Of a stretch of 64,000 nt of DNA, positions 44,557 to 54,152 are shown piece by piece. Within the stretch, counting starts at the first letter, position 1; every line of letters starts with the position of its first letter. The position numbers and the translations under genes were made by a program. This stretch comes from Romboutsia faecis (GTDB taxonomy: Bacteria; Bacillota; Clostridia; Peptostreptococcales; Peptostreptococcaceae). The stretch spans positions 186,001 to 250,000 of the forward strand of contig NZ_JACRWE010000004.1 of NCBI RefSeq assembly GCF_014323405.1. The letters run 5' to 3'. Under the pieces are notes generated by a model that saw only the letters and a program-made list of their open reading frames with translations, searched no databases and was not told the DNA's origin.

Positions 44557-45975
44557 ATGAATTTAAGTGAAGCAAAAAATTTAAATTATGCACAAAAGCA
44601 AGAAAAGCCATTTGGAATAAAAGATAAATTAGGATATCTTTTTGGTGATTTTGGTAATGACTTTATGTTTATTTTTGCAAATATGTACTTCATGATATTT
44701 TATACAAAAGTATTAGGTGTAAGCGCTGCATTGGTTGGTACATGTTTCTTAGTAGCAAGATGCGTTGATGCTTTTACAGATATAGCTATAGGTCGTGTCA
44801 TAGATAAAAGTAAATCAACAAAACATGGTAAGTTCCGTTCATGGATAAGAAGAGTAGCTGGTCCGGTTACACTTATGAACTTCTTAATGTATCAACACAG
44901 CCTAGCAAACGCTTCCATGATGGTTAAAATTGGAGTGATGTTTGCTACATACATATTATGGGGGTCAATATTCTATACAGCAATAAATATTCCATATGGT
45001 TCTATGTCATCTGTTATGACAGGAGATACAAAAGAAAGAGCATCTCTTTCTACATGGAGAACTCTTGGAGCATCATTTGCAGGGATAATAATAGGAGCCT
45101 TAACACCTCAGTTAATATATAGTGCAGATGCTGCTGGAAATCAAATAATAGATCCACAAAGATTTACATTAGTAGTAGGTGTATTCTCTATAGCTGCATT
45201 TATATGTTATATGTTATGTTTTGCATTAACGACTGAGCGTATTAAGCCAGACGTTAAAGAAAATCAGCAATCTCTTTCTTTAATAGATACATTTAAGTCA
45301 TTAGCAACAAATAAAGCTATGCTTTCTATGGTAGCAATATCAACAGTATTAATATTTAGTACACTTATGGGACAAACAATAAATACTTATTTATGTATAG
45401 ATTACTTTAACAATGTAAATGCATTATCTACGATAAGTATGGTATCACTACCAATATATCTATTAGTAGGAACACTAGCCGCTAAATTAGCAGATAAATT
45501 TGGTAAAAAAGAAGTGTCTACAATAGGTTTAATGATAGCAGGAGTAATATTCTTAACTGCGTATTTTATGAAGATAAAAAATGCTTATACATTCATAGCT
45601 ATATATGCTGCAGCAACATTAGGAACATGTATATTTAGTATGCTATCATGGGCATTTATAACAGATATAATAGACTACAATGAATTAAAAACTGGAGAAA
45701 GAAATGATGCAACTATATATGGAGTATATTCTTTCACTAGAAAATTAGGACAAGCGGTAGCAGGTGCTGTTACAGGGTATGCACTAACACTAATAGGATA
45801 CAATTCACTAGCAGCTACTCAAGTTGAAAGTGTAAAGATAGGAATTTATTCATTAAGTACATTATTCCCTGCAGTTTGTTACATACTTGCAGCGTTATTA
45901 CTTATGTTCACTTATCCTCTAACTAAAAAGGTAGTTCAAGAAAACGTAGCTAAGTTAGCTAAATCACGTGGATAA
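44557..45975 (+). CDS. GPH-family sugar:cation symporter (MelB-like)
   Basis: A 472-aa MFS-type transporter with twelve helices. It has the GPH signature near the N-terminus (KLGYLFGDFGNDFMF, DAFTDIAIGRVIDKS), an R/K-rich loop KHGKFRSWIRR, and ITDIIDYNELKTGERND late in the protein. It imports a glycoside or oligosaccharide with Na+ or H+. The ribosome binding site is AGGGGAGG. The next gene is a GH3 hexosaminidase, which suggests a beta-N-acetylglucosaminyl or similar substrate. Confidence 0.92.
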   Translation: MNLSEAKNLNYAQKQEKPFGIKDKLGYLFGDFGNDFMFIFANMYFMIFYTKVLGVSAALVGTCFLVARCVDAFTDIAIGRVIDKSKSTKHGKFRSWIRRVAGPVTLMNFLMYQHSLANASMMVKIGVMFATYILWGSIFYTAINIPYGSMSSVMTGDTKERASLSTWRTLGASFAGIIIGALTPQLIYSADAAGNQIIDPQRFTLVVGVFSIAAFICYMLCFALTTERIKPDVKENQQSLSLIDTFKSLATNKAMLSMVAISTVLIFSTLMGQTINTYLCIDYFNNVNALSTISMVSLPIYLLVGTLAAKLADKFGKKEVSTIGLMIAGVIFLTAYFMKIKNAYTFIAIYAAATLGTCIFSMLSWAFITDIIDYNELKTGERNDATIYGVYSFTRKLGQAVAGAVTGYALTLIGYNSLAATQVESVKIGIYSLSTLFPAVCYILAALLLMFTYPLTKKVVQENVAKLAKSRG

Positions 45976-46020
45976 AAATATTTTAAATAATAGAATAAAA
46001 GAAAGTTGAGGTAGAATAAG

Positions 46021-47787
46021 ATGGTAAATTTAAAAGCAAAACCGTACTATTTAGATGAAGAAGGTATATCGTGGGTTGAAGAAACTATAAAATCTATGAC
46101 ATTGGAAGAAAAAATAGGTCAACTTTTTGTAAATATGGGATCTTCAATAGAAGAAGACTATTTAAAAAACGTATTAGAGCAATATAAATTTGGAGCAGTA
46201 AGATATAATCCAGGAACTGCAGAACAAGTTTTAAATCAAAATAGAATATTACAAGAAAACTCAAAAATACCTCTATTAATAGCTGCTAATGCTGAAACTG
46301 GCGGTAACGGAGCTTTTATGGGTGGTACAGAAATTGGAGCACCTATAAAAATAGGCGCAACAAGAGATGCTAAATATGCTTATGAAATGGGGCGTGTATC
46401 TGGTATAGAATGTGCTGCCATAGGCTGTAATTGGACTTTTGCACCTGTTGTAGATATTATGATGAACTGGAGAAATCCTGTTATACAAACTCGTACATTT
46501 GGTCAAGATGCTGACTTAGTTTTAGAAATGAGTAAGGCATATATGAAAGGTTTCATGGAAAGTAATGCGATATGTGCTATGAAACACTTCCCAGGTGATG
46601 GTGTAGATGAAAGAGATCAACATTTATCAAACAGTAGTAACTCATTATCTTGTGAAGAGTGGGATAATACATTTGGAAAAGTATACAGTGGGATGATAGA
46701 TGCTGGTATACATTCTATAATGGTAGGGCATATAATGTTACCTTCTTACGAAAGAAAATATAATAAAGACTTAAAGAATGGTGAAATACCGCCAGCTACT
46801 TTAAGTAAAGCTGTATTAACAGATTTATTAAAAGGACAACTAGGATTTAATGGATTAGTTATAACTGATGCTTCTCATATGGCTGGGTTAACATCTAGAA
46901 TGAAAAGAAGTGATATGGTTCCAGCATCAATAGCTGCTGGTTGTGACTTATTCTTGTTCTTCAATGATCCAGATGAAGATTTCAAATATATGATGGATGG
47001 ATATAAAAATGGAATAATAACAGATGAAAGATTAAATGATGCTATAAGAAGAATACTTGGAACAAAGGCATATTTAGGACTTCATAAAAAAGATAAAAAA
47101 GATATAGTTCCTTTTAAAGAAGGTTTAAGTGTTATAGGTAGTGAAGAATTCAAAAACATAGCTAAAGAAATATCTGATGAAAGTATTACATTAGTTAAAA
47201 ACGTTGATAAATCAATGCTTCCAATTTCAGTTGAAAAAAATAAAAGAATATTACTTATAGAACAAGAAATATCTAACCCAATAATGGCAATGTTTGTAGG
47301 GTCTGGAAATAAAAAGACATTTACAGAGTATGTTAAAGAAAAATTAGAAGCTGAAGGATTTGAAGTAACTATATATGAATCACCAATAGATAAAGTTAAA
47401 AAGGTTAGTAAAGAAGAAGCTGGAAGAATAATGATGAATGCATATTCAGCTAAATCTCCTATAACTGATTTAACTGATAATTATGATTTAGTAATACAGT
47501 TAGCAAGTATAAATAATGCAGGTGGAACTACTCAAAGATTAGAATGGAAAATGAGCAAAGGAACGCCAGATATACCTTGGTATGTATATGAATTACCTAC
47601 TATATTTGTTTCTTTATGTTCACCATTCCATTTAGCAGATGTACCACAAGTTAAAACCTATATAAACTGCTATGATAAAAATGAGCATACATTAGATGCA
47701 TTAATAGAAAAATTACTAGGTCGTTCTGAATTTAAAGGAGTAGATCCTGTTGATTCATTCTGTGGATTAGAAGATACACGTTGGTAA
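46021..47787 (+). CDS. GH3 family beta-N-acetylhexosaminidase-like enzyme
   Basis: A 588-aa cytoplasmic protein (no signal peptide). The N-terminal GH3 barrel (about 15-350) has the NagZ-type motif KHFPGDGVDERDQH (188-201, with the acid/base Asp-His pair near D199/H201) and nucleophile D283 in GLVITDASHMAG. A C-terminal GH3_C-like domain follows (about 375-580). It would cleave the sugar brought in by the symporter 45 nt upstream; a single transcript is likely. Its last codons (LEDTRW) reappear in a relic at 57.55 kb. Confidence 0.9.
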   Translation: MVNLKAKPYYLDEEGISWVEETIKSMTLEEKIGQLFVNMGSSIEEDYLKNVLEQYKFGAVRYNPGTAEQVLNQNRILQENSKIPLLIAANAETGGNGAFMGGTEIGAPIKIGATRDAKYAYEMGRVSGIECAAIGCNWTFAPVVDIMMNWRNPVIQTRTFGQDADLVLEMSKAYMKGFMESNAICAMKHFPGDGVDERDQHLSNSSNSLSCEEWDNTFGKVYSGMIDAGIHSIMVGHIMLPSYERKYNKDLKNGEIPPATLSKAVLTDLLKGQLGFNGLVITDASHMAGLTSRMKRSDMVPASIAAGCDLFLFFNDPDEDFKYMMDGYKNGIITDERLNDAIRRILGTKAYLGLHKKDKKDIVPFKEGLSVIGSEEFKNIAKEISDESITLVKNVDKSMLPISVEKNKRILLIEQEISNPIMAMFVGSGNKKTFTEYVKEKLEAEGFEVTIYESPIDKVKKVSKEEAGRIMMNAYSAKSPITDLTDNYDLVIQLASINNAGGTTQRLEWKMSKGTPDIPWYVYELPTIFVSLCSPFHLADVPQVKTYINCYDKNEHTLDALIEKLLGRSEFKGVDPVDSFCGLEDTRW

Positions 47788-47796
47788 TATAATAAT

Positions 47797-47833
47797 AAAA
47801 ACACATTGATAATTTTATCGATGTGTTTTTTTA
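47797..47833 (+). terminator. Terminator of the symporter/GH3 operon
   Basis: AAAAACACATTGAT (47797-47810) pairs with ATCGATGTGTTTTT (47817-47830) with one wobble. The remainder of the 47788-48101 gap is AT-rich leader DNA with an ATATCGATAT box; a decayed copy lies at 58.7-59.1 kb. No riboswitch is seen. Confidence 0.87.
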
Positions 47834-48101
47834 TTATATTATAAATTTTTATGTAGATTATTATAAGGATTTATATAAACATATCGATATATATTGTATA
47901 TAAGATTTAATAAAAGTAATAAGCAAAGATAAATAATTATTTATACTTACTTATAAATAGGTATTAAGATACAAAATTTTACAATTAGCGACTAATTTAT
48001 ATTTTTTGGGGGTATATATATTAAAATATAATGGGAAATTTTACCTAGGAATATAAATAGAATTTAAATAAATTACAAATTAATAAAGGAGGATTGAGTA
48101 T

Positions 48102-51100
48102 ATGAAGAAAAAAATATCAAGTGTGTTAGCTGCAAGTTTGATTGTAGGTCAAATGCAGGGGATTACATTTGCAGAAAATGCAACAAATATTAATGATGTT
48201 GATATTAATAATGAAAGTATATCACAAGATGTAGATATAATTGATATTGATAAAGATCGAACTGAAGAAATAGAAACATATGTAGATGGAGAATTAAAAG
48301 AGGATAACTCTATAGAAGAAGAGACTACAGATAAAGTAAATACTGACAAAGATAATTACAATCCAAAAGGAAAATTAGAATTAGATTTAAATTTCAGTAT
48401 GCCTATAAAATATACAATAACTGATACTACAAATATATCTGTAACAATAAGACATAACAATGGAAAAACTGAAACTATTAAACTTGGATCTGATCAAAAG
48501 AAAAATGCTACAGAATCAGGGATATCATATACTTTAGAAGCACTAAATAGTAAAAGAGAAAATTTAAAACCTGGTGATGATAATTTATCATTCTATCACT
48601 TAACATTTGAAGATTTAGAGTTAGGTTCATATTCAATTGAAGTATCTGGAGATGGATATGAAACAGCAGTTATAGAAGATATAGATATAACTAATTATTC
48701 TAAGAGAATCTTAATTGGAACAAGTGATAATAAAATAATTTTAGATGATAAAGGAACAGAAGACACATCAGATGATATAAAAGAATATTATCCAGGTGTG
48801 TTTTTAGCTGGAAATGTAACTGAAGATAATTTAGTAACATACTCAGATTACGATGAATTAAAAAGTAAAATAAAAGGAATGGCAAATTTAGTAGCTAAAG
48901 GAAGCGATAAAAGGTTTGATTTAAATAGAGATGGAAAGATTGACATAACAGATTTAACATACATTCATCAAAATATTGATAAAGAAGTCAAAGATGTTGA
49001 GATTTTAGATACAGACCCTATTATAAACCCTGAAAATGTTGAGGTAGAATTATCTGAAACAACAAAGCTAGATGAGGGTACAGATATAAAGGATGTACTA
49101 AAGGACAATGGATCTAGTATTACTTTAAAGACTGCATCAGAGGCACCTGTAAGTAAAGAAAATCCTCTATCAATAAAATTAAATTTAAGCGGTACAACTA
49201 GACAAGCTAAGACTACAGAACAGATAGTTATAAGTGCTCCAAGTCAAAGTGCTCCAAGTCAAAGTGCTCCAAGTAATGGTAATGTAGTTATTCCAAATGC
49301 AGGAGAAAATGGCACTGATTTAGTAGTTGATTTTAATGAGAAAAACTTGAAGCAATCAAATGTAAGAACTACAAACGATGATTCTCAAGACGAAATAGTT
49401 ATCGACTTAGGTAAGCAGGTTGCAGTAAGTGAGATAACTATAAATGTTACTGGAAGTAGAGGTAATAAGAATTTAGCAGAAATATCTAAGGTTGAGTTCT
49501 TGAATAATGTTTACAAAGAGATACCAAAACCTAAAATGAATATACCAGTTATAAATAACTTCACAAGCTCAACGGCCGTTGGAAATGAAGCAATGACATT
49601 AGGATGGAATCATGAAACTAATGTAACTGGATATGAACTAAAGGTTCAAGAGCTAGATGAAAAAGGGATTGTTAAATCTACAAAAACATATAAAACAAGT
49701 GAAAATACATTAAAAATAGAAGGCGTAAATGGATACTCAACGTATAGAGTTAGTATACAATCACTTTCAGGAGATTGGAAGAGCGGATATAAGGATGAAC
49801 AAGAAGATTATAATGAAAATACAGTTGGAATTACTAACTTAGAAACTACCTCAAATGATAAAGATGGAATACCTGATAACGTAGATACTAACTATCAGCC
49901 ACAAGCATGGAACTCTAATACTGGTATATTAGAGAAAAGTGCTAATGGAGAAGGTGGAAATAAGTTTGGATCTGACTCTATAGTAGAACTTCAAGTTATA
50001 CCAGAAACTGCGCCAGAAGGACCTGAAGGTATAAAGATTGAAGGACAATATAAAGGACTTAACGTTAGCTGGAAGAGCCATAAAAAAGCTAAAGATTACG
50101 ATTTATACTACAGAAAAGTTGGAACAGGTGCTTGGATAAAGGCAAATGACCCTAATGAGCCTAAGTACGAAGATTCTAACACAGAAAATAATATACCTGA
50201 TGGTGTTGCAAATTTAAAGCCAGAAGAAAAGCAGGATAAAGATGAATTAATAAGAGCAACAACTTATAATATAACAGGATTAGAAGATCAAGCTACTTAT
50301 GAAATAAAAATGACTGCTACTAACCATCATGGTACAGGAGGTTTATCTCAAACTTATGTAGGATCTACATCTAAGTTGATTCCACCAGAGGTGCCTAATT
50401 ATAAGCTTATAAATACTCCTAATGAAAATGGAGAACTTACTAATCATATAGAGAAAGTTGAACTTAAGTCAAATGATTCAATTTACGTTGGAACAGGCGT
50501 AGAAATGTTTGATAATGACTATAGTACAGCATTTATTAGAAAAGACTGGTGTGGTGGAGTAAGTTATGACAGAGAAATGCCAAGAGTAACTTTTGATAAA
50601 GAATATAAATTTGACACTATAAGATTCGCTGTAAAATTAGAGAATCCAAATATGCATACTTTACCTCATCAAGCTAGATTAGACGTTTACAATGATAAAG
50701 GAGAAAGAATAAAAATAGTAAACTCTAAAAATGTGAATCATATAAGATCTGAAAATGGAGTTAGCTATGTACAAGTTAAATTAAGTGAACCAGTTACAGC
50801 AAAAACTGTTGCTTTAAAGGCAGATGTATATGGTGGAAAATATGTAAGTATGTCTGAAATGAAATTCTATCATTATGACAGCTTAGAGGAAGAGGTAGAT
50901 GCGTTATTTAAAGATGACTTAATGTTAGAGCTAAATGAAGATGTAACTCAAGAAAAGATAGATGAGCTTGTAAAAAGAGCTAAAACTATGGATTCAGTAA
51001 GTATGGAGTATCACCCGAATCAAACTCAAATATTAGATGATTTACAAAGAGCACAAGACTTATTAGATGATGCTAAATTAAATGATAAGATAATAAATCT

Positions 51101-54092
51101 TGATTCTGAGATAAGAAATACAAAGAATACAATAGGTCAATCAAATAATTATCAGGCTCTAGGTGTAGCTGTAAAGCCAGGGGATAAAGTTAATATATAC
51201 ATAGGATCTTCAAATAAAAATACTAAGTTTAATCTTAATATAACTCAACACTATGCTGAAAGTGGAACAGCTGTACAAGGGTATAGTCAGCAGTTAAGTG
51301 TAGGTAAGAATGAGATAACTATACCAGAATCAGCATTTAAGATGGATTATGAAAAAGGCGGTAACTTATACCTAAGTTTTGCTAGCAATTACAGTGATAA
51401 TCAAAAAGTACAAGTTCGTGTAAGTGGTGGAACTGAAATACCTCACTTAAATTTAAATAATATTATAGATGATGCATCTAAAGAATCGGAAGCAAAAGAT
51501 GCTATAAGGACTTATATAAGAGAATTAAAGTCATATGTGAGTACTTTACCAGACAGGTATCCAAAGACTGGAGATAAAGTAAATAATATATATACATATG
51601 ATCCTGAAACTTCTATATTGAATAGTACAGAAATAGAAGGAGATAGAATAACACTTTCTCTTGCAGCAGATAAAGTACTTAAAGGGATAACAGATGGATT
51701 ATCTACTGAAGAGGAACAAGTAAATAGAGTATATGATACATTACTTGCTTGGGAGCAATTAATGAAGGTGTCTTATGTACAACAAGGTTTACTTGAATCA
51801 CCAGTTGACTTTGATGGAGATGGTAAAATAACTAATACTGCTTTAACAGAACTTAATGGAAAGAGTGAGCAACAATTCTTCAATGATAATAGAGCGCCTA
51901 GAAACCGTATAAATATCAAATATCAAAGAATGTTTACAGGAGCATTTATGTATGCAGGAAGTCATCATGTTGGTATAGGATATGGTTCAGTAGCAGATAT
52001 GATGAAAGGAGTACCATTTAAGTTTGATGCTAACGGAAACTTAGTTAACAAAGATGAAGCATCTCTATTTGGATGGGGTATAAACCACGAAATAGGACAT
52101 GTTCATGATGCAAAAGGCTTAACTTATGTAGAAGTTACAAATAACATATTAGCACTTATAACTCAAACATTTGATGATGAAGATGCATCAAGATTAGAAG
52201 GAGCATATGACCAAGTATATGATAAGGTAACATCAGGAAGTGTAGGACTTGCAAGTTCAGGACTTGTTAAGCTTGGTATGTTCTGGCAGTTACACTTAGC
52301 TTATGATCAAGATAATACTTATAAGATGTTAGATATAAATACTGATGGTGACTTAACTAATGATACATTCTATGCTAAGTTATACAGAGTTACTAGAGAA
52401 AAGGGAATAGCTGAAAATGAAGCGGGTCATGATAACGTAGCTCAAACATTTGTAATGAGATCATCAGATGCAGTGGGTAAAGATTTAAGAGAGTTCTTTG
52501 AAAAGTGGGGGATAGTAGCTAGTCCTAAGACAAATGAATACTTAGACAAGCAAAACTATCCAAAAGAAGATAAGGCAATTTACTATTTAAATGATAATGC
52601 TAGAAGAAAGAGGCTTGAAGCTACGAATAGTAATAATCTGAGTTCTTTAGTAATGGCAAAGAATACTAAAGTAAATGCTTCATTTGGAACTGATAAAAAT
52701 GGAAATGAAATAACTGAAAAGACTTATCTAAACCAAAAGGAAGTACCATTAGAATTAAGTGTAAATAAGGATTCTAATAAGATTCTTGGATATGAAATTA
52801 TAAGAAAAGAATCTACTTCAAGTGGAACTAAGGAAGTTGTATCTGGGTTTGTTGAAAGAAATGCTGATGGTGACGTAACTACTTATACAGATGTTATAGA
52901 TGCAGTAAATAATAGAACATTCGGATACAAAGTTAGAGCTTATGATTATGATTTAAATGTAACGGAAGTAACAGAAATCGGTACTGTAAAAGTAAGTCAT
53001 GATGGAAGTATAGCTAAATCTGATTGGAAGTTTGATACTAACACAAGAAGTGTGGAAGATGTTGCTGATGAAAATACAGGACATGGTCAAGTTGAAAATG
53101 GATCAATTAATAAGATAAAAGATAATGATAAATCTACTGTATATAATGCATCGAAGACTACTAATAATAGCGGACAAACAATGGGCGGAGATCCATATGT
53201 AACAATTGAAATGGATAGAAGTAAGCCTGTAGTTGGACTTAAGTATACTCCAGGAACTACAGCTAAGAAGAAGTTCTCATTAAAGAGTTTATTCAGTAAA
53301 AATAAAGAAATTACTTATTCTCCAATAAGTAATTATGAAGTTTATGTAAGTGAGAACGGAAGTACATGGACAAAAGCTCACTCAGGTAAATTTGATACTA
53401 ATAAAGAAAATACAATTTACTTCAATGAAAATGGAAATAGTGATAATAGTCAATTATGGTCATATGATGCGAAGTACGTTAAGTTAGTAGCTAAAGGTGC
53501 CTCAACTATATCTATAGCAGAACTTGATATATTAGGTCCTCAAGGTGACAATATAGAAATAGGAATAGATAACAATGACCAAGTTTATAAAAATGGAGTA
53601 GGTAGATTAAAGTCAGATTATAAATATGCTGAAGGTAAAATTATACCAGAAGGTTCTATAATAGTAACTGGAGAGTATAAAGGAGATCCAGCATTTAACA
53701 TACCTTTAGTATTAAATGAAGAAGATGAAAACTTTGCACGTAACGCTGGGGTACTTTTATTAGCCAACTTACCAGAAAATTCAGAGTTAGGTGAAGTTGC
53801 AGAGGGTAACTGGCTATATTGGATAACTCCGGATCAACAAGCTGAAGAGGGTAACGTAGAAGGAAAGCAAATTAAAGGTGAGCTATATAGATATAACAAA
53901 TTAGATTCAAATAATGCTCCAGTTGGACAAAGATTAGTAAGTGATACTTTCTTAGTAGATTTACCAAATGATTTAAATGATTTACCACAAATAGATTTAA
54001 ATAATAGTAAATCAAGAGCATTAAAATCTTCTTATGATAAAGTTATAGAAATAAATAATGAAACAATAAAAAAGGCTTCGGAAAATAGATAA
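48102..54092 (+). CDS. Secreted M60-family metalloprotease with dockerin and CBM32-like domains
   Basis: A 1996-aa surface protein with a signal peptide (about 1-25), an acidic spacer, a beta-sandwich domain (about 88-200) and a dockerin-like pair (about 236-293). The second dockerin repeat, FDLNRDGKIDITDLTYIHQNI, has a full calcium loop; the first (AGNVTEDNLVTYSDYDELKSKI) is degenerate. Next come a SAPSQ repeat, FN3-like modules, a discoidin-like domain (about 765-920), the M60 domain (about 1020-1500) with HEIGH (H1329, E1330, H1333), and a C-terminal discoidin-like region. It has no sortase motif. The next gene encodes a wall-anchored protein with a cohesin-like N-terminus, so docking is plausible. 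GGAGG precedes the start. Confidence 0.87.
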   Translation: MKKKISSVLAASLIVGQMQGITFAENATNINDVDINNESISQDVDIIDIDKDRTEEIETYVDGELKEDNSIEEETTDKVNTDKDNYNPKGKLELDLNFSMPIKYTITDTTNISVTIRHNNGKTETIKLGSDQKKNATESGISYTLEALNSKRENLKPGDDNLSFYHLTFEDLELGSYSIEVSGDGYETAVIEDIDITNYSKRILIGTSDNKIILDDKGTEDTSDDIKEYYPGVFLAGNVTEDNLVTYSDYDELKSKIKGMANLVAKGSDKRFDLNRDGKIDITDLTYIHQNIDKEVKDVEILDTDPIINPENVEVELSETTKLDEGTDIKDVLKDNGSSITLKTASEAPVSKENPLSIKLNLSGTTRQAKTTEQIVISAPSQSAPSQSAPSNGNVVIPNAGENGTDLVVDFNEKNLKQSNVRTTNDDSQDEIVIDLGKQVAVSEITINVTGSRGNKNLAEISKVEFLNNVYKEIPKPKMNIPVINNFTSSTAVGNEAMTLGWNHETNVTGYELKVQELDEKGIVKSTKTYKTSENTLKIEGVNGYSTYRVSIQSLSGDWKSGYKDEQEDYNENTVGITNLETTSNDKDGIPDNVDTNYQPQAWNSNTGILEKSANGEGGNKFGSDSIVELQVIPETAPEGPEGIKIEGQYKGLNVSWKSHKKAKDYDLYYRKVGTGAWIKANDPNEPKYEDSNTENNIPDGVANLKPEEKQDKDELIRATTYNITGLEDQATYEIKMTATNHHGTGGLSQTYVGSTSKLIPPEVPNYKLINTPNENGELTNHIEKVELKSNDSIYVGTGVEMFDNDYSTAFIRKDWCGGVSYDREMPRVTFDKEYKFDTIRFAVKLENPNMHTLPHQARLDVYNDKGERIKIVNSKNVNHIRSENGVSYVQVKLSEPVTAKTVALKADVYGGKYVSMSEMKFYHYDSLEEEVDALFKDDLMLELNEDVTQEKIDELVKRAKTMDSVSMEYHPNQTQILDDLQRAQDLLDDAKLNDKIINLDSEIRNTKNTIGQSNNYQALGVAVKPGDKVNIYIGSSNKNTKFNLNITQHYAESGTAVQGYSQQLSVGKNEITIPESAFKMDYEKGGNLYLSFASNYSDNQKVQVRVSGGTEIPHLNLNNIIDDASKESEAKDAIRTYIRELKSYVSTLPDRYPKTGDKVNNIYTYDPETSILNSTEIEGDRITLSLAADKVLKGITDGLSTEEEQVNRVYDTLLAWEQLMKVSYVQQGLLESPVDFDGDGKITNTALTELNGKSEQQFFNDNRAPRNRINIKYQRMFTGAFMYAGSHHVGIGYGSVADMMKGVPFKFDANGNLVNKDEASLFGWGINHEIGHVHDAKGLTYVEVTNNILALITQTFDDEDASRLEGAYDQVYDKVTSGSVGLASSGLVKLGMFWQLHLAYDQDNTYKMLDINTDGDLTNDTFYAKLYRVTREKGIAENEAGHDNVAQTFVMRSSDAVGKDLREFFEKWGIVASPKTNEYLDKQNYPKEDKAIYYLNDNARRKRLEATNSNNLSSLVMAKNTKVNASFGTDKNGNEITEKTYLNQKEVPLELSVNKDSNKILGYEIIRKESTSSGTKEVVSGFVERNADGDVTTYTDVIDAVNNRTFGYKVRAYDYDLNVTEVTEIGTVKVSHDGSIAKSDWKFDTNTRSVEDVADENTGHGQVENGSINKIKDNDKSTVYNASKTTNNSGQTMGGDPYVTIEMDRSKPVVGLKYTPGTTAKKKFSLKSLFSKNKEITYSPISNYEVYVSENGSTWTKAHSGKFDTNKENTIYFNENGNSDNSQLWSYDAKYVKLVAKGASTISIAELDILGPQGDNIEIGIDNNDQVYKNGVGRLKSDYKYAEGKIIPEGSIIVTGEYKGDPAFNIPLVLNEEDENFARNAGVLLLANLPENSELGEVAEGNWLYWITPDQQAEEGNVEGKQIKGELYRYNKLDSNNAPVGQRLVSDTFLVDLPNDLNDLPQIDLNNSKSRALKSSYDKVIEINNETIKKASENR
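49231..49275 (+). repeat. 15-bp tandem repeat (AGTGCTCCAAGTCAA)
   Basis: Nearly three copies in frame encode SAPSQ SAPSQ SAPSN, a flexible linker between the dockerin region and the next domain of the protease. Copy number could vary by slippage. Confidence 0.85.
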
Positions 54093-54100
54093 TAAATAAA

Positions 54101-54130
54101 AAGGGGCTATCTCTTTTGAGGTAGTCCTTA
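54101..54130 (+). other. Intercistronic hairpin between protease and anchor gene
   Basis: AAGGGGCTATCTC pairs imperfectly with GAGGTAGTCCTT, but no T run follows (AACAAATAG). It may attenuate or process the transcript rather than end it. Confidence 0.5.
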
Positions 54131-54152
54131 ACAAATAGAAAGGGATGAGCTA

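Noticed and set aside
47833..48101. Riboswitch in the long leader of the dockerin protease gene
   Set aside because: No GEMM-I or GEMM-II core, no terminator and no other known aptamer motif seen; only AT-rich promoter-like DNA.
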